DNA of 64,000 nt from Leptodontidium sp. MPI-SDFR-AT-0119 (Eukaryota > Ascomycota > Leotiomycetes > Helotiales > Leptodontidiaceae): the NCBI GenBank assembly GCA_020726505.1, contig JAHLEZ010000006.1, positions 620,001-684,000 of the forward strand, given 5' to 3'. This document shows positions 36,141-48,172 of this stretch, piece by piece; the stretch's first letter is position 1, and each line of letters opens with the position of its first letter. A program made the translations under genes and the position numbers. A model generated the notes under the pieces. The model searched no databases, was not told where the DNA came from, and saw only the letters and a program-made list of their open reading frames with translations.

Positions 36141-37061
36141 TCAAATCCACGTAAGCCCCAATAGAGTAAAGGTCCCAGCACTAGCAACAAATCCCCAGTG
36201 AATAGCACCAGCAAGGCCCATAGCTCCACTCTTCGATGTAGTCGATGAACTCGCACCGGTGCTTGTCCCCGTTGCAGCCCCCGCGGCCCCTCCCGTCTTT
36301 CCCTTGGGGGGATAAGTAATTGGTAGCGGTCCACAAACGTCGTCACTTGGGCCCAGCCGAGTTGTCGAGCACCGAAATTTGGACGGATCAACACACTGGC
36401 TCAAGTACGATGCCTCGACAGCCGGCAGCGCGCCCGTGACGGCATCGGAGTTCAAATATACATCGCACACCGAGGTCGTGACCGCCTGGCCTCCCAGATT
36501 AGTGCTCATTGTCACGACATACGTGGTGATGAACAGAGCCTCAGAAGGCTCCGTAGCTTGCGTGCGGACGATTGAGGGTAGGTACGACAGGTCCACATCC
36601 TGCGAGGACGTGTATGAGAAGCTGGTCTGAGTGCAGGAGCTCGGGTTGGAGATTATGACCGGAACGAAGTAGCGCGTGGTGATGGTAGGCGATGCCGTGG
36701 TACTCGACGTGCTGCTCGTACTGCAATAGCCCGTGGTTACGTAGAAACTGTACGAGGGGACGCACACGGGCGCATTGGTGGGAAGGAAGAGGTTCGTCAC
36801 TGTGATTTCGTAAATGAGTGTTTCGGTCGCGGGACCCAGGTAGAAGAGCACGTCCGATGCGGAGGAGGTAGTTATGTTGCTTGATGTCGCGGACACGGAG
36901 CCTGTTGGGCTCACGGGTATGGAGAGCGTGTACGTGGAGGACACAGTGCCACCGGTCCATACTGAGGTTATTGAGGTCGTGAAGTAGTTGGTCAGTGACC
37001 ACGCAGCAGCGCGGTCAGCGAGGAGGAGGAAGGTGAGATAGAGGATACGAATGGCCGCCAT
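36141..37061 (-). CDS. Secreted Ser/Thr-rich GPI-anchored surface protein
   Basis: A single exon of 306 residues. The start is the ATG at 37061-37059; a longer frame only adds a TTG-initiated extension. Residues 1-20 are a signal peptide (AIRILYLTFLLLADRAAA). The mature part is rich in Ser, Thr and Val/Tyr, with a few Cys pairs (CVPSY, GYCSTS, SSCTQ, SVCDVY, SQCVD, FRCSTT, DVCGPL) and is likely O-glycosylated. The end, a Gly/Ser/Thr-rich stretch followed by a hydrophobic tail (GFVASAGTFTLLGLTWI), is a GPI-attachment signal. It should be a cell-wall or plasma-membrane surface protein with no catalytic domain visible. The even-spaced Cys residues suggest disulphide bonds. It is convergent with the serine-rich gene upstream. 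Confidence 0.75.
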   Translation of the reverse strand: MAAIRILYLTFLLLADRAAAWSLTNYFTTSITSVWTGGTVSSTYTLSIPVSPTGSVSATSSNITTSSASDVLFYLGPATETLIYEITVTNLFLPTNAPVCVPSYSFYVTTGYCSTSSTSSTTASPTITTRYFVPVIISNPSSCTQTSFSYTSSQDVDLSYLPSIVRTQATEPSEALFITTYVVTMSTNLGGQAVTTSVCDVYLNSDAVTGALPAVEASYLSQCVDPSKFRCSTTRLGPSDDVCGPLPITYPPKGKTGGAAGAATGTSTGASSSTTSKSGAMGLAGAIHWGFVASAGTFTLLGLTWI

Positions 37062-37938
37062 GGGATCCAATTTTGGAGGAGCTGTCTAAGGATAATGAAA
37101 GTATGTTTGTATATACACAGGACAAACAGGAAAGAAGGTTATTTTTCCCACTCTTCTTTTCAACAAAACCCCTGACATGGTACGGAGGAGCAAACGTGCT
37201 TCAGGATTGCGAGACTGAGCCAGTAGTCTGGGAAGGGTAAGCTTCGGTGTGGTATTGCTCCGCTGATCTCCCCTCCTCTAAATACTTATACGGCGGATCA
37301 TTTGCAAGGGGCTTTACAGGAGGATTTTGGGTGGGATTCCTTTGCTTCAGGGGTATCGTCAAAGGATTTGATCCACAGGTTACAGAGTCAGATCTGTAGC
37401 CGGGGCAATGACGACTTTGTAAATAAGGGCAATAGCCAGTGGGAATGCTCAAAGCAGGGTTTAGCCGCTTGCCACGAGTATTTGAGGAGGGAAAGGGGAG
37501 GTACTTTTGTAGCTACATCAAACTAAGAATAGGACCAGCGTCTTTGGAGGCTCACAATTAAAGTTAAGAGTGCGGGGAGGCGCTTCGTCTAATTTTAAAC
37601 CCGCACGGGCCACCACGGCCAGGTCTTCAATCCAAACATTACCTCTCGGGTACAAAAACAACAACTACCAAGAAGGTAGGTCTGGAAATGGCGGACGGTA
37701 TTAGCCGTTGCTTTACTGGAGATGATGAACTTGCTTTCTAGGTACATGCGGGGATGCATGCTGCAATAACAGTTACACTGTTCTGTCACGTGCAATTTAC
37801 CACGTGCGAAGGCGGAGTAACTTTCATTGAAGCATGGACCATCGTACTCCCCCGCAGTCCCTTCATGGCTCATAGCCAGTTGCTGCAACCCTTCACTGCT
37901 GGGCCCAACAAGATACGCGATAGATCACGTTGTTCGTC
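37062..37938. promoter_or_regulatory. Divergent promoter region: GPI protein and HET gene
   Basis: About 880 bp between two divergent starts. No convincing gene occurs. The frame that reads from 37827 into the HET gene is treated as an artefact of the frameshift (see the HET gene). Confidence 0.5.
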
Positions 37939-40076
37939 ATGGAGCACGCACCAGACAGGGAATCCCTCTACCAGCCTCTCGATCAAACGAGGGGCGAGAT
38001 TCGACTGCTGAGCCTGTCCTCCCCGGCCCTCACGCCGATGAGGGGTCCTTAATCGAGATAGAAATGCGGCACGCTCCGTTGGCCCAGGTCCAGACAACCT
38101 ACATCGCACTTTCATACACGTGGGGAGACGCAAAGTCAACGAAGTCAATACGGATCAATGGACAAGAAATCAGGATACGGGAGAATCTGTATGATTTCCT
38201 GCTCAGATATCGCGAATGTATGACGGACCTCAGAGATGGTCGCGACCCTTTTGACTCGGTCGAGTTCTCTGCTTACTACCAGCTGACTATGGATCTGGAT
38301 GAGCTAAAGTACAGTGAACAGGGTCAGCCTCGGTGGTTAGAGAATATGCCAATCTGGATTGATGCACTGTGCATGGACCAAAACAATGTGTCGGAGCTCA
38401 ACGACAATGTTCCAAGGATGAAAGACATCTACGAAAAGTCCCTCGATGTCGTGGTATGGCTTGGCAACGAGACTGAGACCAGCAAGGATGCGATGATATT
38501 TCTTCAGAATGCCAGAATGAAGTTTGGTGAAAATCGACAAAACTCAATGTTTAATTCCTTACTTGGCATTGGAAGAGTCAACGGAGTCAGCTCGCGATTG
38601 GGACCGGCAGCCGACCTTGACGAATGGAAAGCGGCTGCGGAATTGTTCGATCATCCGTACTGGAAGCGAATGTGGGTAGTGCAAGAGTTGGCATACAGCT
38701 TCCGGAATGCGTATATCTGGTGCGGAAGGCGGCAGATGCACGTGCATTCTCTGGCCAAGGTGCAACGCGCCTACTTTGGCGACGAACTCGGAGACACCGG
38801 TGTGAGAGACTACACCCACCCAAGATACGATCAAGCGGAGAATGTCCCACCTTCTTTGATTCGAGGAGGCCCCTGGCCCATGGAGATTGTTCGTGACCTT
38901 TCAGACAGACCACATCATCTCGCAGCGTCCGGAGCAAGGAGCACTCGCGAGATCATGTCCGTCATACGTGGGAGAAAAGCAACTGTGCCGCATGATATGA
39001 TCTATGCGCTGTACAAACTGATTGTGCCGAGCTCCGAGCATGCTCTGATAGTCAATTACGATCGCTCCGTTGCGCAAGTATTTTGCGACTACATGGAGTA
39101 CGAGCTGACGGTCTCCAAAACGCTGCAAATCTGGCAGCTATTGACGGAGAAGAAGTCGAACATTGAAGATCTGCCATCGTGGGCCGTGGACTGGACAGCA
39201 CAGGATGAACATCATCAGCTCATACATCTAAAGAGTGCTGTCACACCTCCTGGCTCTGTAGAGACGGATCCCGCTCCTGGAGCCGTATACGTGAATTTTG
39301 CGAGCTTGCGGACGCCTGGCTTAGTGCCCGTAGCGCAGGATGTTAATGCTGCTGCTAGTACCACTACCGCGGTTGTGCGTTTTCTCGAACCGGGCAAGAA
39401 GATTGCTGTAACTGGCGTTTTGATTGGAACGGTTGACGATGGCAGTTACGGGTGGACATGCCTCCAGCATCCCGACGATGATGACGGCTCATTCTGGCAG
39501 GAAATCGAGGAGGTCGTTGCATTTCTGCAAGGAAGCTCCCGCAGCAAGGTAGAGAAGGTAACCCAGATCGGCTCATGTCTACTTTTCGATGACCGCATTG
39601 AGTTCTGCAATGCAGACGATGGAAAGCATATTAAATTCTACGGCAAACACCTCCTCAATGTCGTACTTACCGTCCTCTATGCAGGATCGATTTTCAGAGT
39701 CTATTATGGAGATGCAATCAACCAGTTGCTGATAACATCCGCCGACGAATCTAAAGTCGATCGCGTACCGAAGCTACCGCAAGATCGGAGTCATCTGGCG
39801 GCACAATTCAGGCAGAAGATTAAGAACAATTTTTGGGACAGAATATGGATAATAAACAAGAAGTTCGATGTATTGGGCATTGCCCCTGCCAAGGTGCAGC
39901 AAGGAGACATACTTTTTGTCCCCTATGGCTGTCCATTAGTCATGATTATGCATGATGAAGGTAATGGGACATTCAGCGTGGTCGGTTCATGTTGGCTATA
40001 TGGCTTCATGCATGGTGAAGCCATCAAGATGCACGCAGAAGGTACTCTGGAGGAGAAGGAATTGATTCTTGTATAG
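37939..40076 (+). pseudogene. HET-domain (heterokaryon incompatibility) gene with an N-terminal frameshift
   Basis: The HET domain (PF06985) occupies the first third: YIALSYTWGDAKSTKSI at its start and IWIDALCMDQNNVSE plus MKDIYEKSLDVVVWLGN in its core, then FDHPYWKRMWVVQELAYS. HET proteins mediate cell death on contact of genetically unlike hyphae. The long C-terminal part is a typical variable region. The frame is open from 37827 to the stop at 40076, but its first 60 residues do not look like HET. Instead, another frame, starting at ATG 37939, encodes the classic HET start (YQPLDQTRGEIRLLSL, which ends near 38015). It meets a stop at 38050. The two frames meet if one base is missing near 38010-38022. 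So either the allele carries a one-base deletion or the assembly has an error. It is called pseudogene with that caution. Confidence 0.7.
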
Positions 40077-40383
40077 CTTGTTTAAGGCTACATCCACGGT
40101 TTCTGGATTTGAAAAAGGGGCTCGCTTGGCTAAGCGAGATGATGCGTTTGCCTTGAGTCAACAAAACCACTTTCGTCATGAAAGTTGCAAAGGGGTTGCA
40201 CACTTTCTGTAAATGTTTTCCTCCCTCTTCTCTTAGTTCTCTGTTCAACTAATAATATCCTTTATCTAATTCCAATCATGACCGCGACCCTTCGGCCCAT
40301 AAATGTCGCCCCATCTCCCTTCCCCACCATCACTTGCAAATCCATCGAGCTTAGACACCTACCGAGCTTTAGGCACAAACAAA
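40077..40383. other. Short intergenic region
   Basis: Contains the 3' end of the HET gene and probably the promoter of the small Cys protein. An ATG at 40279 in another frame starts a short frame and I gave it no weight. Confidence 0.5.
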
Positions 40384-40668
40384 ATGTGCAAGATTCCACT
40401 CACCAAATACGAAAGCTGTGGACATTTACTCTCCGCATCTGAAATTCGACGGTGCAAGAAGGCAAAAGCGGAAGATCTCAAGTTCAAGGAGTGTAAGAAC
40501 CCAGCCTTGATGTTCTCGAGGAAGAGAGGGAAATGTGAGGATTGCGATGCTTCTGGACGTCAGATTCGAAGAGAAAAGGAGGTCTTGACGAGGACTTCGG
40601 ATGCGACTTCTTCTCTGAGGATGGCGAGCGAGAATCTCCGTGATCGGACGAAGGTTGCCGGAGGGTGA
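40384..40668 (+). CDS. Small cysteine-rich fungal protein, CGH...CEDC type
   Basis: A single exon of 94 residues starting at ATG 40384 (MCKIPLTKYESCGHLLSAS). Cys and His residues are spaced as YESCGH, then RRCKKA, then KECKNP, and CEDC, which resembles a metal-binding or disulphide module seen in many short fungal proteins. The remainder is Lys/Arg-rich and helical. No signal peptide is evident, so it is probably cytosolic or nuclear. The protein at 33898 has a related CxC...CEDC pattern. Function unknown. A longer frame from 40303 in the same reading frame starts with a non-ATG codon and adds Pro/Ser-rich sequence, so I did not use it. Confidence 0.6.
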   Translation: MCKIPLTKYESCGHLLSASEIRRCKKAKAEDLKFKECKNPALMFSRKRGKCEDCDASGRQIRREKEVLTRTSDATSSLRMASENLRDRTKVAGG

Positions 40669-43600
40669 AGGGGGCTGCATGCATGGAGGAGTGATTTTTT
40701 TCGTCTTGTACATGGACGAGATGAAATAAACGTTGTTTATGAAAGTATATTGAAGAAATCTTGTTTGTATACGAGTTTCTTTGCTGTGCATGGCTTATGA
40801 TGGTATAGCTTGTGGAGAAATGCATGCGTGGCCAGAAGACTGAATCATCGGCTGGGAAATAAACCCTTTCTCTAACTCTGTCGAATTACTTGTGACTGCA
40901 GCACCTCCTTTATGAATAACCATTCACCAAATGAAACTTGTAACCTGACTTGCCGGTAAAATATAATTACCTCCTCGTCCAAGAAATTTGAGGAACAAGA
41001 CCAATCACATGACCGTGACAACAGCTTTAGCTTTGACAGTAATGGAGAATTTTCGCTCTCAGGATGTTGTCCGACTATAGTTTCAACTCGTATGATATCC
41101 CTCAAGCCCACAGGCACTCATCCTGTGAACTTCTTTTCTTCAACATACAGAGTTCAGATTGTGAGAAGCAGCACGTCCTATTCGTCGACCGCAAACCGGA
41201 ATAAGTAGCTGTAGGGAGCATCGTTCTTAGTGGAATTTAGTCTTTATATAACCTTGCAACTCAGGGGGTTCTTTAGAGGAGAATGCCGGTTAGATGTGAG
41301 TCTCTCAACGACCCTCCCAGCAAAGCAAGAATGTGAAGCGCTTTACGATTATCATAAAGTAAGAGTAAATGACCAAGATTTCGAGGTACCTATCGCGATT
41401 ATATAATCTATTTCTCTACTAGACTTACGAAAGTAAGGAAATGCAACGGAATTCTGGTCGCAGTGGAGGATTTGTGCTCAGAAATAAAGTAGGCACATTT
41501 CAAAACACTAAGGTGTAGAAATCAGACTGTCCTACCAACGAAGAAGAAGATAGATAAGAAGAATCGGCCATTAGGGCCAGCTTTTTGTCTAAGCCCAAGG
41601 TAGCCAGGATATGAACTATATTACTCTCGAGGCAGTTTAAGAAGTTCCCCCCATTATAATTTAGAAGAATTGAAGACTTTTCCACCTCAGATTTGAAGAC
41701 CTAGTGCCCGAAGGGCTCAGCCCTTAGGACTTGCTCCTTATTCTAGTTCTTCTGCTTTTATAGTCTTTACACTACTTGGAAGAGATAACGGAAAAGGAAC
41801 TCGGGCTTCAAAGAGAACTGACAAAGTCAAGAATTTTGACAACAGTAGCCTACGTACAAATGTTAGCACAGAACACTAATAATTTCCCAAAAGATGGCTT
41901 TGGAGAAGTGCAGCGAGGTTTTGGGGGTATGTGTTAAGCGGGCGCCTCGATAGGGTATTACATTTCTGGAGAGCTGCCGAAGAGGTGGGGAAGATCTTTT
42001 CGGGTCGGCATTGGTGGCAGGTTGGGGTTTATCGAGATCTCGCCCCCCAAAAGGTCTTGAACCGACATGTGCAACGAGCCGTAGTTACTGCGGCTACGCT
42101 CTGTAAAAGATGGAAAAGTTAAAGATCGGCAATGGTAGGGCGTTTGACAGCAGAGATTTTCGCTTCAGAAATAAATAGATGAGTCAGCGTGTTAGACGGC
42201 CAAGGGCTTTTCCCTGCTGGGCGGCACACGGGTCTGTATCTTCCTACAGTGTCGGATTGCTGAAGGGACTTAAGCCCGCAGAGTTCAGTCCCTTACATGC
42301 AACGCTTAGTCAAGTTCATTGTTTGTAAATGTGTACCTGCAAAGAGAACCGGAGTGGATGAAGCCGCTACTTCAACCTCCTGTCTGCACTACCTGGAATA
42401 TTTTTTATGTGAACTTTACAAAACTCACTTTTGCTGAATCAGCGCTAAATGAGAGTCTCTCAAAAATAATGAATACTTCTGAGCTCTGACATGCTGTGTA
42501 TAAATCAGCATTCCCCATCGTCCATCCCCCCACACCAACCAAACCCCCCACCAGAGCTCAACGAATACTTTATTCGAAGCAGTTGGGCAGGAGTTCGTGT
42601 CTTGTTTTGATGGATTTTTGAAGTGAAACGAGAAAGAGGGAAAGTATGAGAGCACTTGCGGGAGTATTGAAATATTGAAAGTTTTAGTCGGAGGGGGAGG
42701 GGGGGTAAAGATGTAGTGGTGGAAGACGATACATGACAATTGGAATATTATCGACAACAATGTTTGTTTATGGCCGGGAAATATTATTCTAGGTTTTAAG
42801 GCTATTTAGAAACCGAGAGTCGGATGTTGCCGATAATCCTCATTCCAGACTTGTTGGGAAAAAAAGAACGTCTTCAAGTCTCTCTCTCGTCCACGACTCT
42901 ACTGCCCCATTCATTCCCAGAGAAAAAAAAGCAGAGATACGAGAGGAAGGAGAATTTAGTATTTGAATTCGCGTGAGAGATGTTTTATTTGGCGAAGTTT
43001 GTCATATTTGCAGCTACTTCTATGAAGCTATTCTACGAGTTAAAGAGTAATCGAAGGCTTTGAAATCTGTAGGGAGGTATTAAATGGACTAACAAATTCT
43101 GAAGATCTCGATCGTAGATACTGGAGCTTTTAAATCCGATGTATCTTGTGTTTTGTTTTGCCAAAGAGTGGACCGACAGATACTCGCTTAAGAAGGGGGA
43201 AACGTGCGAAGTAAAGACAGAAGATAATTTTTCTTCGGAACAATGTATTAATGCTGAACAGCAGCTCGATTAGGCTTATCCATTCTAAAGACATTTTCAC
43301 TGGACCATCACGAATCCAACCTCGTCGCCCTGCCTGCAGCTTCCAAACATCCGAAAGTCGATCTCAAGGGGTACCACGTGACAAGAAGGTTACTTGGCAC
43401 TTCAAGGTTCCAGGTCTATCCTGAACTCTCTGCTCAACAAATTATTGATGAAACTGAAAAGTCTATTTACTATTCACATTGCAAGTAATGAAGCTCCGAA
43501 ATTGGTGATTGATAATAAAAATAGCGAAGAGAACATCCCCCTCGCTGTAAAGAAAGCCAACACGAGGTTAACGCGACGCAGAAAACCCCATTTTCATGCA

Positions 43601-44430
43601 AAATCTATCTACCTACAATCTCCTCCATGGTTTGGATTAAACTTCTCGGGACCGGATCAAATCGGATGTGTTTCAATAATTCAGATGGAAATAAATCAAC
43701 CTTGTAGTTCAGCCTCACATTTCCCTGTCTCGCTTCCTTCTCGAATCTTCCACTTACCAACCAGACAAGGCTGACAGCTCACATCAACTCACTCAACCAC
43801 TTGGCAGTCAACCCCACGCCAACATCAATCTTGAGTCACTTCAGCTTCACTCACACCCACTTACTCTTTCAACTGTCAATATATCCCACCTCCCTGTCCC
43901 CTTCTTGATAATATCTCCTTCGCCGCTTTTGCAGCTGTTTGCTACAACGGGAGCCTTCCCCGCATCGGAAGCAAGGCTGAGCCCCACCTTCACTTTTCGA
44001 GCTCCAGGAGTTGACTTTGCTCAGCTCAACTCCGAGGAAAGACAATAAAGGAATATTTCCTCACGTCTCTTCCACACCCTCTGCCCTTTACATTAATCGG
44101 CGGCTGATCTATTGCTGAAACTCCCATTTCGCACCTTATCCTCGATAGGGAATCTTGAAGTTCTTCGCCAGGGAATCAGCGAGTTTACAACCATCGATCG
44201 TGGTGCCTACGCTGCTCCAACCTTACCTCCTTCATCTGCCACCTACCCAACAGCTACACGCAGACCACAGACCACGAAGCTTGCCATACCGAGTCTGGCA
44301 GAGCCAAGAAACGAGTAGGGTATCGAAAAGAACTACCGACATCGAGGACAGGCAGAGAGCAAACGCAAGCCGGCAGCCCAGCAGACACATACACAAGAGG
44401 AACTCGTGAGTGGGAAGAAGGATAGCAGAG
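40669..44430. other. Gene-free stretch, 3.8 kb
   Basis: No protein of recognisable quality is present on either strand. Composition is AT-leaning and uneven, with short repeats such as gagggggaggggggg near 42690. A TATA-like ctttatataac lies near 41240 followed by a short ATG frame at 41283 that ends after 19 codons or runs into a GTGAGT site; I cannot establish an exon. The last 600 bp should hold the promoter of the ubiquitin ligase gene. Confidence 0.5.
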
Positions 44431-45549
44431 ATGGTGAACGCAGAGGTCCCCCACGACCCGGCGAAGGCGCTGGAGTACAAGGAGAGCGGGAATAAATGTT
44501 TCCAGGCGGGTGATTATGTTGGTGCTGAGGCGTTGTATTCGAAGGCGTATGTTGCTTCTCTTACTCCTGTGTAGACTCTACCATACACCTACCTTGCAAT
44601 ACCCCCCCTTGAATACATCCTTGGGAGGCAGTCTCTGGAGGCATTGGGGAGATGCGTGGATGAGATGAGCAAGAGATCAAGCTAACACCACCTCCAGAAT
44701 CAACCACGACCCCTCCAACCCCCTCCTCTACACCAACCGCTCGATGGCCCTCCTAAAACTCCACCTCTACCCCCGCGTCATCGACGACACCCGCCACGCC
44801 ATCGATCTCCTCCCGCATAATATGAAGGCCTACTTCCAGCTCGCACAAGCCCAGATCGCCCTCTCAGACCCGTCGGCCGCGTTAACCAATGCTAAGATAG
44901 CACATGAGTTCTGCGTCGAGGAGTGTATGACGGGTGGTAAGGGGGCGAGTTCGCTTGGACCGATCACGGAGTTAGTGTTGAGGGCTAAGAAGGAGGATTG
45001 GGAGAGGAGGGAGAATGAGAGGGTTAGTGGGCTGGGGGGTTTGCTTGGGGAGGTGGTGAGGGGGTTGGAGAGGTCGAGGGATGCGGAGTTGGGCGCTGTT
45101 GAAGGGGAGGGGGAGGAGAGGGAGACAAGGGTCAAGGAGATTAGTGACGTGTGGCACAAGAAAATTGAAGATGTGAAAAGGGTGTTTGAGAGTGCGGAGG
45201 GAAGTGCCGGGATGAAGGATGAGAGTAGGAGGAGGAAAGTCCCGGATTGGTGTGTTGATGATATTACGTTCTCGGTTATGTTGGATCCAGTTGTGGTTTG
45301 TTTCTCCCTTTTTCCTTACACCCTTTCAACATTCTTCTCCTTCGTTTCCCGCAATAAAATGCTAACTCCCAGAAGACCAAAACAGGCCAATCCTACGACC
45401 GCTCCTCAATAATGGAACACCTCCGCCGCTCTCCTACCGACCCCCTCACTCGCGAACCACTACAAGTCTCCGATCTAAGACCTAACCTGGCGTTGAGAGC
45501 TGCGTGTGAAGAATTCTTGGCCGAGAACGGCTGGGCTGTCGATTGGTGA
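44431..45549 (+). CDS. CHIP/STUB1-type TPR and U-box E3 ubiquitin ligase
   Basis: Exons 44431-44546, 44698-45295 and 45376-45549 give about 295 residues. Residues about 10-110 are tetratricopeptide repeats (ALEYKESGNKCFQAGDY, LLYTNRSMALLKLHLYP, MKAYFQLAQAQIALSD), which bind the C-terminal peptides of Hsp70 and Hsp90. A helical linker at about 130-205 is followed by a U-box (VPDWCVDDITFSVMLDPVV, then TKTGQSYDRSSIMEHLRR and DPLTREPL), which recruits the E2 enzyme. It ubiquitinates misfolded chaperone clients. The last intron ends at cagaag, a tandem acceptor: using cag adds one Lys. I chose the aag side because DPVV-TKTG fits the family. Length and order match CHIP (about 300 residues). Confidence 0.92.
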
Positions 45550-48172
45550 TTTAATGGAGGTACATCAACATACGAATTCTACACCACTGCAGAGAATAAT
45601 ATGAGGCGGAGCTTTGGAAGCTTGAGCGATGCTTCCGGCTAGCTGGTTGGGTCAGTCTGGATAGGAGAAAGTGTCCTGTTGGAATATCGAATGGGTTTGA
45701 GGCGAAAATGAGGAAGAGATGTGCACGACGATGATCAAGCATGAGAGCACTCCACGGCGTTTGGGATTTTTTTTTTCATGAGGGTTTTATGCAGGATCCG
45801 GGATCTGGGATCCTTTGAGCGAGCGAGCGAGTAAGTAGGCGTGTGAGCGATGCTCATAGCGTTGCGTTGGATTATGAGCGCTTTGTTTCCTTTAAAAATT
45901 TGCCTTTTTGTAAGACCTCAATGTTGAGATACTCGAGATGTTGGGAGTCGAGGTGGTGGAATGGGAGGTGTGTTTGTGTATGTGTGAAAATTGAATACCT
46001 TTTCCATCGTTGCACTCTCGAATTTTGGCTTGATGTGTTTTGTTCTTGGTGAAATTTTGCTAAGGGTGAGTGGGTGAGTGAGTGAGGAAATAACCTTGGA
46101 AGTGAATGGCCGCTCTACTAGTCAGGTGCAAAGAGCTTCCTACGGTTTTACGAATATTTTGGTGATAGGTTCTTATTGAGAGGTTTGGGACATATAAAAG
46201 CTTCCCAGGTCCCGAAGCCAGGACCATTGCCTCAACAACAACTGCAACCCTAATCAACCTCCAGGCAAAAGTGAGGTAGGGAGTCGCTGCCTAGGTTAAA
46301 TCTTGGTTAAGCCTTTTCCATTTTCCTCTTAAGAATATTTGTTTCATTCCATCTGCTCGGGAAAGCTGGTATCCTATTCCAGAAGAGCGGCTGGTCTCCA
46401 GACGAAATTTTGGGTTTTGGTGTCAGATGCCAGATAGTGGATTATTGTCGATTGTTTTCTGCTTATCGTTCTCTCTTTTTGGGGGAATGGCTGGTGGTTG
46501 GGTTTATGTGATGATAGTGTATACCTCGTCTAGCTCGAAGAACTCTCCTGTGCGCGGCCCTGATGTGTATATTCATGCGAGGAGGGAATTTCTGTTAAGT
46601 TACTACGATTGCTCCTGGCTCGGACGTCGCTTTATTCCCTCCCATTCTCGATGTTGTCCCGTGCCAGGGCAAGATTTTTGAGGGTCAATCTTGGGTATTT
46701 ATACTCAGTGAAATCATGACAAGTGGTGAATTGAGGTTAAGTTTGAGAGTCAGTAGTTCAGGTTGTATAGTAGGCTTGGATATCCTAGTGTTCTTAGTGA
46801 GAGTCAGCAGACTTTTGAGTGGATATATATACTTCTACAACTTTCATTCATCGGCCCCTCTATCAAGAAGAAACCATGTTGAATGAGGACATTACACTGG
46901 TGGAGGAGATACCGACCGGAGATGAGGTTCATAATTCAATTGCCGAATAAACAGAGCTGCTGAAATCATTGAAACCAGCGTCTGAAACGAGGGATTGTGG
47001 GAGGTGATGGATAGACTTTTCAGCACTGTGGCGGTTTCGGTTTATGAATATTTTCGGCGACGTTGTCATCAAATGATTTGTTCCCGAATTTCCTTTTGTG
47101 ATCATCATTTTCTGAGCTCTTTAGAGAGAATGTTATTATTGCAGGCGAAGACCCTCAAGGACTTGAGGAGCGAGTCAGATGATCCGCGTTACTCCATCTC
47201 CAGCTCCATCATCCCTTAGATTTTTTGTATAGGCAAACTTAAGACGTGAAGTGATATTGAATCTCATCAATTCTCTGATCTCTCCTGTCTATAGATTGTG
47301 CTTTCTTTCGACTGTGAGATGCAGTAATTTATAGCAGTTCGAGATTTGGGTGGAGAACTACAGACTGTCTCGAGAGTAAGCGGGAAACTGCCCATTTGAC
47401 CGAAATACTCGACTGACAGCAACTTTCTTATTTAGAACTACTCACAACAAAATATATTCAATACAAGCAGCATTGTCGGGATTCACTTAGACCTTGTTTT
47501 TGGTGTGCGCGTGGGTATAAGAAGCCCCTCTCTTGCCATCTAGGCTAACTTCAACGAACAAAAGCTCCGTACTCTCCGGAGAATATAGGAGAAGTGGTGA
47601 TGTGTCTCGTTCTCGGTAGGAGGTTTATAGAAAGATTGTTAACTTTGGGTTCAAAGCGCAACCTTCGATAGTATTGATATCTTGGTAATATCGCCAAACG
47701 TATGAAGCACAGCTGACTGTCAACATTCCAGCCACTGTCAACAAAGTTCCGAACCAAGGAGATGGCACAATTTGGTGTGCACGAACAAATGTATCTGCGT
47801 GTCTGTTGGAAAGCGTTTGGGGCTTGTTAAGGTGTATGACTATATCGTTTGGATTGCGTCTTTATTGAATGTAAAGTGGAATACATAGCACCAGTACAGT
47901 TTCAGTTAGTTGTTCAGTAGCCTTTTCAGGTGACAGTCACCAAATGAATTACTTTGTGATATAGTGGAACACAGTCTACTTGCGATGTATGGTGAATTAT
48001 TCGACTCAAATTGACCCCGTTGTTGAATGAATCCTTTCGTGGTTGTTTTAATGTTGAACAAAAAATTCCATTCGGCGACACTTCCCGACTAATTGGAAGT
48101 TCACAAGAGAGCAATCATTTAGTAAAAAGCCACACAGCCGACCGAGGCAGAAAGCCAAACGTTGTGGTAGGT
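45550..48172. other. Intergenic region with one possible gene remnant
   Basis: About 2.6 kb without a recognisable gene. At 46823-46950 a TATA-like sequence (ggatatatatac) is followed by an ATG at 46875 that opens a 24-codon frame; downstream frames do not join it. It may be the remains of a small gene. A GT-rich and TG-rich stretch lies at 46030-46100. Frames on the minus strand near 47930-48114 are the complement of the start of the NACHT gene frame. Confidence 0.4.

Noticed and set aside
36541..37002. 153-codon minus-strand frame inside the GPI-type gene
   Set aside because: It is a shifted-frame shadow of the Ser/Thr-rich protein.
37827..38020. N-terminal extension in the HET frame
   Set aside because: Residues before about 38020 in this frame do not look like HET, while the other frame has the family start; the extension is treated as out of frame.
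41700..42300. Possible old element between genes
   Set aside because: Short repeated words (agggctcagcccttagg type) are seen, but no terminal repeats or coding remains could be shown.
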